Positions 42,610 to 50,100 of a stretch of DNA of 64,000 nt are shown here, one piece after another (the stretch's first letter is position 1; every line of letters begins with the position of its first letter). Source of the DNA: Pseudoalteromonas atlantica (lineage in GTDB: Bacteria > Pseudomonadota > Gammaproteobacteria > Enterobacterales > Alteromonadaceae); NCBI GenBank assembly GCA_007988745.1, contig BJUT01000012.1, forward strand, positions 1 through 64,000, in the 5' to 3' direction. The translations under genes were made by a program, and so were the position numbers. The notes under the pieces were generated by a model. It was not told where the DNA came from, did not search any database, and was given only the letters and a program-made list of their open reading frames with translations.

Positions 42610-42874
42610 CTAAATCTTTCTTTTTTGAAATTTGGCTAATAGCAACATCAATAGCGGTTTGTACGCGCTCTTCCATGTGAATACGTTCACTTTGTGGTAA
42701 ATAAAAGGCCATATCTACATCGTATCTAATATAACGTGGCGGCAACTGATTAAGTACCGTGCAACAAAAATCGGCCATTACATCTTCACTGTAAACTTTA
42801 TCTAGTTTACGTTTAATGATTTCTTCAACCACAATTTTTTCGTAAAAGTTATGTATGTCGTCGTGCAGTCGCAT
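42593..42874 (-). CDS. Late competence development ComFB-like protein
   Basis: A 93-residue protein with the ComFB pattern: an N-terminal helix DIHNFYEKIVVEEII, a middle DFCCTVLNQLPPRYIRYDVD segment and AFYLPQSERIHMEERVQTAI. In Bacillus, ComFB is encoded with competence proteins. In Vibrio and cyanobacteria related proteins bind cyclic dinucleotides, so a regulatory role is possible. The cysteines and RYDVDxAFY motif are the best family marks. It is probably cotranslated with ybaM, whose start lies within its 3' end. Confidence 0.75.
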   Translation of the reverse strand: MRLHDDIHNFYEKIVVEEIIKRKLDKVYSEDVMADFCCTVLNQLPPRYIRYDVDMAFYLPQSERIHMEERVQTAIDVAISQISKKKDLDDQPT

Positions 42875-42923
42875 CGTGCTAGCGCCTTTTATAGAGTCCG
42901 TTTATTTGAGTGTATACTAAGCA

Positions 42924-43820
42924 CTAAAATAAATCGATAGCAGCTTTAAATAGTTGTTTATGAACATTAATTAACGCATTTAAATTACGCTGATAACCGC
43001 CACCTAAAGCGCACATAAGTGGGATGTTATGGGCTTTGCAGTAGTTAACAATAAAATAATCGCGCGCATAAACCCCTTCAAGCGATACATTAAATAACCC
43101 TAGCTCGTCTTTTTCGTAAATATCAGCCCCTGCGTTATATAAAATAATATCGGGTTTATGAATACGCACGCAAAATTCGAGGGCTTGTTTTAGCGTTGTT
43201 AAGTACTCGGTATCTGATGTGTTGGCAGGTAGGGCGAAGTCGTAATCGGAGTGTTGCTTTAAGCGCGGAAAATTTTGCTCGCAATGAATAGAGCAAGTAA
43301 CTATAGCGTTATTATGTTGCGTAATTTGTGCTGTGCCATCGCCTTGGTGTACATCACAATCAAATATTAATACGGTATCGGCTTGGTCTGTATTGATTAA
43401 ATGCGCGCCAGCCACAGCCAAATCGTTAAAAATACAAAAGCCACTTCCGTAATCGCTATATGCATGATGATAGCCACCACTTAAATTAGCGCAAAAACCA
43501 TGTTTTAGTGCGTATTCGCTGCCTTGAATACTGGCGCCAACTGAAAGTAGCGTACGCTCTACTAATTTGCGTGAATACGGGAAACCCATTTTTTTAATTG
43601 CTTTATTACTGAGTGTGGCGTTTAAAAAATCATTTATGTAGCCTGGGCTATGGCACAGTGCAAGCTGCTCGGGCGTAGCTTTGGTTGGTGTATTAAACTG
43701 TGTAGCCCCAAAGCCTAAGCGTTCTATTTCTGCTTTTAGCATTTGGTATTTTTGAATAGGAAAACGGTGGCGCTCAGGAAGCGTTAAAGCACTGTAAAGC
43801 GGGTGGTAAAAAAGCTGCAT
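42924..43820 (-). CDS. Histone deacetylase-family (acetoin-utilisation-type) protein
   Basis: 298 residues of the HDAC/AcuC fold. The active-site His pair lies in SGGYHHAYSDYGSGFCIFND, zinc ligands in DCDVHQGDGT (Asp and His) and in YNAGADIYEKDELG (Asp), and a glycine-rich loop in CALGGGYQRN. Bacterial members remove acetyl groups from polyamines, small molecules or proteins. All catalytic residues appear present. Its start overlaps the last base of priC upstream, so it is cotranscribed with priC, though a functional link is not obvious. Confidence 0.88.
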   Translation of the reverse strand: MQLFYHPLYSALTLPERHRFPIQKYQMLKAEIERLGFGATQFNTPTKATPEQLALCHSPGYINDFLNATLSNKAIKKMGFPYSRKLVERTLLSVGASIQGSEYALKHGFCANLSGGYHHAYSDYGSGFCIFNDLAVAGAHLINTDQADTVLIFDCDVHQGDGTAQITQHNNAIVTCSIHCEQNFPRLKQHSDYDFALPANTSDTEYLTTLKQALEFCVRIHKPDIILYNAGADIYEKDELGLFNVSLEGVYARDYFIVNYCKAHNIPLMCALGGGYQRNLNALINVHKQLFKAAIDLF

Positions 43821-44428
43821 TAGCGTAATTGTTGTTTTTCGACTTGTTGAATTTTATCTTCGGTGGCCGAAATAGCTTTACGGCAGCGGCCTAAACGCGC
43901 ATGCGTGGTTAAAATTTCCATATTAAGTTTTTGTGCTTGCGCTGGGCTGGCTTTTTCCATTTGTAGTTTACGCTCTTCAATCATTAACACTAAGCGTCGT
44001 TCAAACTCATGGTTTTGTTTAAGCTCGTCGTATAGCTCGTGCGACGATTGCATTATTTTTTTTACGGCTTGCTTATAAACCGTATTTTTGGGCCTAGGTT
44101 TGTACTGGCTTTTGTTTTCTTTTGCCCAGATGGGGGTCGATTTAATAACACTAAATACAGCTTGTACTTGATTACCTATGCGCTCGAGTGCATAAGCATA
44201 AGCATGGCGGTGATCACTTGGTGGTAAGCTGGTAATTTCGTCTTCAATTTCTGCTACGTAGTCAGTTAAGTTCATGCTTTTAGTACTAAATACGCCGCGG
44301 TCAAATAAACTAGGCTGCGCCTGCATATAGCGGTTTTTAGAAAACAACTTTGCGCTATCAAATTGCTCAGCTTGTTGTTTAAGCGTAGCAACTTGTTGGC
44401 GTAATTTATCTAACGCGTGTGTTTGCAT
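43820..44428 (-). CDS. priC: Primosomal replication protein N'' (PriC)
   Basis: A 202-residue helical protein. The PriC pattern is seen in LDKLRQQVATLKQQAEQFDS, the FSKNRYMQAQPSLFDRGVFS segment and the basic C-terminal RRLVLMIEERKLQ helix with LGRCRKAI. PriC takes part in PriA-independent restart of stalled replication forks by helping load DnaB. It is slightly longer than the E. coli protein because of a linker near residues 110-135. Neighbours are a TSUP transporter upstream and an HDAC-family gene downstream, each touching or nearly touching it, so the block is one operon. Confidence 0.8.
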   Translation of the reverse strand: MQTHALDKLRQQVATLKQQAEQFDSAKLFSKNRYMQAQPSLFDRGVFSTKSMNLTDYVAEIEDEITSLPPSDHRHAYAYALERIGNQVQAVFSVIKSTPIWAKENKSQYKPRPKNTVYKQAVKKIMQSSHELYDELKQNHEFERRLVLMIEERKLQMEKASPAQAQKLNMEILTTHARLGRCRKAISATEDKIQQVEKQQLR

Positions 44429-45205
44429 TTACAAATAAGCCTCGTAAATCAGTTTTAATGCTAGCAGTATAACCATAGTGTTAAAAACAGGGCGAATAAA
44501 CTTACCGCCAAAGCGAATGGCTGAGTGAGCGCCAATCCAAGCACCTAACATAATAAAAAAGCCCATGATAAGGCCTAATAAAAAGTTTACATGACCAAGT
44601 GCCACAAAGGTAATAAGCGATATAAAATTAGATACAAAGTTCATTGAGCGGGCTAAACCACAGTTAAGCAGTAAGCTCATTTTATAAAATAAACTATTAG
44701 ATGCGGTCCAAAATGTACCGGCGCCTGGGCCTGCTACGCCATCAAAAAAACCTAATGCTAAGCCCTGCAACCACTGCTTTAGTTTAAGTATTGGTGTTAC
44801 TTTTGGTAAATCATCGCCCTGTGTGGTGCTTAAACTACCAAACAAGCTATAACAGGCCACCATAATAATAATGATAGGCAAAAGCTTATTTAAAAATTCA
44901 ATACTTAAGTGATCGACTATTAACGTACCAATCACAGCGCCTATGGCTGTAGCAAAAATGGAATTTGCCCAAAATTTAGGACTAAATAGATTTTTTTTAT
45001 AATACGTGTAGCTGGCCGTTAATGAGCCAAAGCTTGCCGCAAGCTTGTTGGTGCCAAGCGTTACATGCGGTGGCAAGCCAGCGGTGAGTAGTGCAGGGAC
45101 TGTTAATAAGCCACCGCCGCCGGCAATTGCATCAATAAAGCCAGCAGCAAGGGCCGCGGCACATAAAACTGCCAGTGTTGTGGGATCTAAAGCAAGTTCA
45201 AACAT
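44429..45205 (-). CDS. TSUP-family (TauE/SafE) transporter
   Basis: A 258-residue inner-membrane protein with about eight hydrophobic segments. Family marks are the first repeat AAGFIDAIAGGGGLLTVPAL and GLPPHVTLGTNKLAASFGSL, and the second ALGFFDGVAGPGAGTFWTAS. The family exports or imports sulfite, sulfoacetate, taurine and other organic anions; the substrate here is unknown. It overlaps dinG by 1 bp at the upstream end and abuts priC downstream. Confidence 0.87.
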   Translation of the reverse strand: MFELALDPTTLAVLCAAALAAGFIDAIAGGGGLLTVPALLTAGLPPHVTLGTNKLAASFGSLTASYTYYKKNLFSPKFWANSIFATAIGAVIGTLIVDHLSIEFLNKLLPIIIIMVACYSLFGSLSTTQGDDLPKVTPILKLKQWLQGLALGFFDGVAGPGAGTFWTASNSLFYKMSLLLNCGLARSMNFVSNFISLITFVALGHVNFLLGLIMGFFIMLGAWIGAHSAIRFGGKFIRPVFNTMVILLALKLIYEAYL

Positions 45206-47280
45206 TAATAATCTATTTGTCTTTTAAAAGGTGGTAAGGTGTCGAGCATGGCTTTGCCGTAGCGCTTGGTAATTAAGCGTCTATCGAGAATGGTTATACG
45301 GCCTTCATCGCTCTCTTTTCGCAGCAGTCTACCACAGCTTTGTACCAATTTCTTTGCTGCATCGGGCACCGTAATAGACAAAAATGGATTACCGCCTTTA
45401 CTTTGTACAAATTCGGCTTGGGCTTCTTCTATTGGTGATGTAGGTACTGCAAACGGTATTTTTGTAATTATTAAGTTTTCTAAATATTTACCAGGTAAAT
45501 CAAGCCCTTCTGAGAGGCTTTGCGTACCAAATAAAATACTACCTTTACCGATATCAATATTTTGGGTGTGTTTTTTTAATAATGCCTCGCGCGACATTTC
45601 GCCTTGCACTAATAAGTTAAAACCTTTTGTTCTAAGAAACTTAGCCACATGGTCCATTTGCCAGTACGAGGCAAACAACACCAAATTAGCTTTTTTTGTG
45701 TTTAAGTACTCTGGCAAGGTTTGCGCTATATGGTCACTAAATGCTTTGTCGGTTGGCTCAATTTTACTTACCGGGATACGCAAAGTGGCTTGTTTTGGGT
45801 AATCAAACGGAGAGGGCACTTTAATAAACTTAACGCCTTCTTCTTTTGCTAACCCGCTTTCATAGGCAAAGTGGTCAAACGAACCAAGAGCACTTAAAGT
45901 TGCCGAGCATAGTACCGCCCCTGCGCATTCATTCCATAGCTTGTCTTTTAAGTAGTAGCCAACTTCGATAGGGCAATCACTTAATAGGTGATCGTGATGG
46001 TTTTTATATTCTAAACGTTTGATCCACCTTGCGTGAGGTGTGCCTTCGCCTTTATTTGCATAGCTATACCACAGCTTATTTAATTGCTCTAAGCGGTTTA
46101 TATAGTGCCCGCTTTCGGCCAAAACAGGGTCGGCAACGTAGGGTTTTATATCGCCATCGCTTACATCTTGAGTGAGGGTATCGTGCATTTTATTTAAACA
46201 ACGCAGTGCATCTAGTGTGGCGTCACTTATATCTTTAGCTTTGTTGTGCAATGATTTTGGTATTTCGCCATGCTCAAAACGATATGTATCGTCTTTTGAG
46301 TATTCAAAGTCGGCATTATCAAGAATATCACGCACCACTTTTAAGTCTTTATTAGCATCGTTAATGCTATCGCACAATTTGAAATTTTGACCAATGGCCT
46401 TTTGACCTACTAATACTTTAGACATTTTACCACTAAATTTAGTGAGCTTATCGAGCCAATCAATGGTGCCTTTAATAGTGGCCGCTGCCGATGAAAAGTC
46501 GCGGGTAATATGCGCAAGGTGGTGAGCTTCATCTATGACATAAATGGTGTTATCGGGCTCGGGTAAAATTTTACCGCCCCCTAAATCCAAATCTGCCAGT
46601 AGCAGTGAGTGGTTAATAACAAGCACATCCATTTGCATAAGCTGATTACGAGCAAGCTGAAACGGGCAGGTTTGATGGGCTTTCATTTGGCGTTGGCAAG
46701 CGTGTTTATCGCATGCGATTAAGTTCCACACTCTATCGGGTATGGTGTCGGCCCAACTATCTCTGTCGCCTTGCCATTTTTTATTTACATAGGCATCGTA
46801 AAGGCCTTTTAAACATTTCGTTTCCATATCACTTAGCGGCGAGGTAAGTGTGGGCATAAACTCCATTTGCGTTTGGCTATCGCCATTAACAGCGTTATGT
46901 AATTTATGGGCACATATATAGCGTTGCCTACCTTTTACTAGGTCAAACTTAAAGTCGAGCCCTGAGTGTTTTTTAAAAAAAGGCAGCTCTTTTGCTATTA
47001 ATTGCTCTTGCAGGGCCACGGTTGCAGTAGAAATAACCAGCTTCTTTTTTTGAGCAAGGGCAAGCGGTAACGCGCCTAAACAATAAGCAAGCGATTTACC
47101 AGTCCCTGTGCCAGCCTCAATAACACATATTCGCTGCTTTTTATGGTATTCGCCAGCCAGTGTTTTTGCTATTTCGGCAACAAGGTAGTTTTGGCTACTG
47201 CGGGGGCGGTAATCAGTAAGGTTACTAGCCACATGCTGGTGTACTTGCCTAATTGTTTTTTTTAGTTGGTCAGAAAGCAT
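45205..47280 (-). CDS. dinG: ATP-dependent DNA helicase DinG
   Basis: A 691-residue superfamily 2 helicase of the XPD/DinG type. Walker A is EAGTGTGKSLAY near residues 55-66, the DEAH box is VIDEAHH near 248, and motif VI is QSCGRLLRKESDEG near the C-terminus. Four cysteines that should hold a 4Fe-4S cluster are seen in RYICAHK, IACDKHACQ and TCPFQ. DinG unwinds 5'-3' and removes R-loops and D-loops. It is damage-inducible in E. coli, and a LexA-like box stands 20 bp before this start. It heads the TSUP-priC-HDAC operon. Confidence 0.93.
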   Translation of the reverse strand: MLSDQLKKTIRQVHQHVASNLTDYRPRSSQNYLVAEIAKTLAGEYHKKQRICVIEAGTGTGKSLAYCLGALPLALAQKKKLVISTATVALQEQLIAKELPFFKKHSGLDFKFDLVKGRQRYICAHKLHNAVNGDSQTQMEFMPTLTSPLSDMETKCLKGLYDAYVNKKWQGDRDSWADTIPDRVWNLIACDKHACQRQMKAHQTCPFQLARNQLMQMDVLVINHSLLLADLDLGGGKILPEPDNTIYVIDEAHHLAHITRDFSSAAATIKGTIDWLDKLTKFSGKMSKVLVGQKAIGQNFKLCDSINDANKDLKVVRDILDNADFEYSKDDTYRFEHGEIPKSLHNKAKDISDATLDALRCLNKMHDTLTQDVSDGDIKPYVADPVLAESGHYINRLEQLNKLWYSYANKGEGTPHARWIKRLEYKNHHDHLLSDCPIEVGYYLKDKLWNECAGAVLCSATLSALGSFDHFAYESGLAKEEGVKFIKVPSPFDYPKQATLRIPVSKIEPTDKAFSDHIAQTLPEYLNTKKANLVLFASYWQMDHVAKFLRTKGFNLLVQGEMSREALLKKHTQNIDIGKGSILFGTQSLSEGLDLPGKYLENLIITKIPFAVPTSPIEEAQAEFVQSKGGNPFLSITVPDAAKKLVQSCGRLLRKESDEGRITILDRRLITKRYGKAMLDTLPPFKRQIDY

Positions 47281-47299
47281 GGGGAGATAAACCTAAAAT

Positions 47300-47315
47300 A
47301 TGTATATAATTACAG
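47300..47315. promoter_or_regulatory. LexA-like SOS box shared by dinG and polB
   Basis: ATGTATATAATTACAG matches CTGT-N8-ACAG in seven of eight defining bases, with the usual AT-rich centre. It lies 20 bp upstream of dinG and about 200 bp upstream of polB in their divergent region. Both genes are SOS-induced in E. coli. Confidence 0.72.
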
Positions 47316-47512
47316 TGTATGGATTTTAGAGTTATAACCGTGTAACTACAAGCAAGGATGAAATTAATTTAGTAAATTAATGCGGCGATTTTTTAAGTTT
47401 ATAAATTACTCCCTATTATGGCCTGTTTATATTTTGAGGTTGAACAATTTTCAATCCTTAACGTTCATGGCCTTAAAGTAGAAAAACAAAATATAAGTAA
47501 GGTTTATTGATA

Positions 47513-49855
47513 GTGTATTTAACATCTGGTTTTGTACTTTCTGCACAAGCGCACGATAGCGCTCAGGGTTTACAATATGAAATTTGGTTTGCTACCGATA
47601 ATGGACCAATAAAGACAATTTCTGAGAATGAAACCGCACTATTTTTTATAAAAAACGCAGATGAAAAAGCAGCTCAAGCTATTTTATCTGCCGAATCACT
47701 AAACTTTTTAATTAAACCTCTTTCACTTAAAAATTTTCAGCAGCAAGATATGTGTGGCTGTTACTTTTACTCACTCAAACACTTTTATAGCGCGAGCAAA
47801 GCGTTAAAAAGTCGCGGTATTACACTTTATGAAGATGATATAAGGCCCATTGAGCGCTATTTAATGGAGCGATTTATTAAAGGCGGGGCGTGGATCACGG
47901 GTAAACGAGTGGATCATGCACATTACACTGAAATTTTAGATGCTAAATTAAAAACCAATGGCGATTATACGCCCGTGCTTACTAAGTTATCACTTGATAT
48001 AGAGTGCAATGAAAGTGGGGTGTTGTTTTCTATTGGCTTGGTAGGCTGTGGTTTAGATTGCGTAATCATGATCGGAGAGCCTGAGCATCACGACCCAGTG
48101 ATTGGTTATACTATTATATGGTGCGCAGACGAGGTTGCACTATTACAGCAACTTGTAACACTTATTAAGCAGTGCGACCCAGATATTATTATTGGGTGGA
48201 ATGTTATTGAGTTTGATTTTGCAGTTATTTATGAGCGCTCTGCGGCACTTGGGGTAAAACTATTACTAGGAAGAGGAAACCTTCCTTTATATGTTCGAAA
48301 AGGCCATTTTACAAGGGTTTCTATTCCCGGGCGCTGTGTAATTGATGGCATTGATACTCTAAAAAATGCCACTTATAGTTTTGAAACTTTTTCACTTGCT
48401 AATGTAGCTAAAGAAATTTTAGGCGAGTCTAAATTAATTGAATCTAGTAATAGCTTACAAGAAATTATTCGTCAATTTAATGAAGATAAACTCTCGCTCG
48501 CTAACTACAATCGCCAAGACTGCATTCTCGTTAATAAAATATTCGATAAGCTAAAACTTCTCGATTTTGCTGTTATTCGCACACAATTAACAGGCCTTGA
48601 GCTGGAAAAGCGCGGCGGCTCAGTGGCGGCTTTTGTAAACATGTATTTGCCTTTATTACATCGCAGCGGTTATGTAGCACCTAATATGGGCGACCATGGG
48701 CTGACGTTTGAAAGCCCAGGTGGTTATGTTATGGAGTCGGTACCAGGGCTGTATAAAAATGTCATCGTGCTTGATTTTAAAAGCCTGTACCCCAGTATTA
48801 TGCAAACTTTTCATATAGACCCGCTTGGCCTGATAGAAGGGATTGAAAACCCTGAAAATAGTATTGAAGGTTTTAATAGCGCACAGTTTTCTCGAGATCA
48901 GCACCACTTACCCAAGCTTATAAAAAGCCTAGCACTCCAGCGTCAACGAGCTAAAGATAATCACGATTTAATGCTATCTCAAGCCATTAAAATAATAATG
49001 AACAGCTTATATGGTGTATTAGGCTCACAAGGCTGTCGTTTTTATGACCCTAGACTCTCAAGCTCTATTACTTTACGTGGCCATGAAATAATGCAGCAAA
49101 CTAAAAAGTGGATTGAAGAGCAAGGTTATAGTGTTATTTACGGCGATACCGATTCGACCTTTGTAAAGTTAACGGATGATTTAAGTGTTGAAGTGTGTAA
49201 TAAAATAGGTAAACAGTTAGCTAAACACATAAACACGTTGTGGCAGCAACACATACACGCTAAATATAATTTAACTAGCCATTTAGAAATAGAGTTTGAA
49301 TCGCTTTACAGCCCGTTCTTTTTACCCACCATAAGAGGTAAAAGTGTGGGGTCTAAAAAGCGCTATGTAGGTCAGTTAATAAAGCCGGATGAATCAAAAC
49401 TGGTTTTTAAAGGCTTAGAAACCGTAAGAAGTGACTGGACTAAACTGGCTCAACAGTTCCAATTTGACTTATTTACCCTCCTTTTTAATCAACCTGAGCA
49501 AATTAGTGACCTTGTAAACGATTACATTAGTAAACTTTTACGTGGCGAATTTGATCATTTGCTGGTTTTTAAAAAACGTTTAGGTCAAAACTTAACCGAC
49601 TATCAAAAAAATATCCCTCCACATGTGCAAGCAGTAAAAAAGTTTCAGAAACAAAATAGTGAATTTACGCTAAAAAGAGGTGAATTTGTTACATTTGTTT
49701 ACACAACCCACGGTGTTGAGCTGTATCAAGGGCTGCATAGCTACGACTACCCATTGTATATAGGCAAACAAATTGTACCTCTATTAGAAATGGTTACGCA
49801 ATTTATTAACGTTAACGTAAACAGTTTCGAGCTAAAACAGTTCGAACTATTCTAA
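47513..49855 (+). CDS. polB: DNA polymerase II (family B)
   Basis: About 780 residues from the GTG at 47513, ten bases after TAAGG; a TTG two codons earlier is an alternative. The exonuclease domain shows SLDIECNE (Exo I), GWNVIEFDFAV (Exo II) and YNRQDCILV (Exo III). The polymerase domain shows DFKSLYPSIM (motif A), KIIMNSLYGVLGS (motif B) and YGDTDSTFV (motif C), then KKRYVGQL. All catalytic acidic residues are present. Pol II carries out error-free restart and lesion bypass in the SOS response. It stands alone, divergent from dinG, with a LexA-like box between them. Confidence 0.95.
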   Translation: MYLTSGFVLSAQAHDSAQGLQYEIWFATDNGPIKTISENETALFFIKNADEKAAQAILSAESLNFLIKPLSLKNFQQQDMCGCYFYSLKHFYSASKALKSRGITLYEDDIRPIERYLMERFIKGGAWITGKRVDHAHYTEILDAKLKTNGDYTPVLTKLSLDIECNESGVLFSIGLVGCGLDCVIMIGEPEHHDPVIGYTIIWCADEVALLQQLVTLIKQCDPDIIIGWNVIEFDFAVIYERSAALGVKLLLGRGNLPLYVRKGHFTRVSIPGRCVIDGIDTLKNATYSFETFSLANVAKEILGESKLIESSNSLQEIIRQFNEDKLSLANYNRQDCILVNKIFDKLKLLDFAVIRTQLTGLELEKRGGSVAAFVNMYLPLLHRSGYVAPNMGDHGLTFESPGGYVMESVPGLYKNVIVLDFKSLYPSIMQTFHIDPLGLIEGIENPENSIEGFNSAQFSRDQHHLPKLIKSLALQRQRAKDNHDLMLSQAIKIIMNSLYGVLGSQGCRFYDPRLSSSITLRGHEIMQQTKKWIEEQGYSVIYGDTDSTFVKLTDDLSVEVCNKIGKQLAKHINTLWQQHIHAKYNLTSHLEIEFESLYSPFFLPTIRGKSVGSKKRYVGQLIKPDESKLVFKGLETVRSDWTKLAQQFQFDLFTLLFNQPEQISDLVNDYISKLLRGEFDHLLVFKKRLGQNLTDYQKNIPPHVQAVKKFQKQNSEFTLKRGEFVTFVYTTHGVELYQGLHSYDYPLYIGKQIVPLLEMVTQFINVNVNSFELKQFELF

Positions 49856-50100
49856 CTTGTACCTATTAATACAATTTTTGATTACATAATCCACGCTTTA
49901 GCTTTATTTTTGTACAGTTATTCCTCATCTAAGCTAAAAAACAATAAATAACCCTTTTTTAATTAATATTTGGTTAACAGTAGTTGGCTTTTAGATATTT
50001 TTTGTTTAGTATTTGGTTTAGTCGCTGTTAATAAACTGTGACAACAAAAAATAATTAAATAATAGTCGCTTCTAACAAGTGGTGACCCAGGGAGAATCAA

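Noticed and set aside
47423..47438. Second LexA-like half site (CTGT-N8-TGAG) nearer to polB
   Set aside because: Only the left half matches; too weak to call beside the better site at 47300.
49870..49895. Possible terminator after polB (TTGTA...TACAA then T-run)
   Set aside because: Five-base AT stem only, too weak to support.
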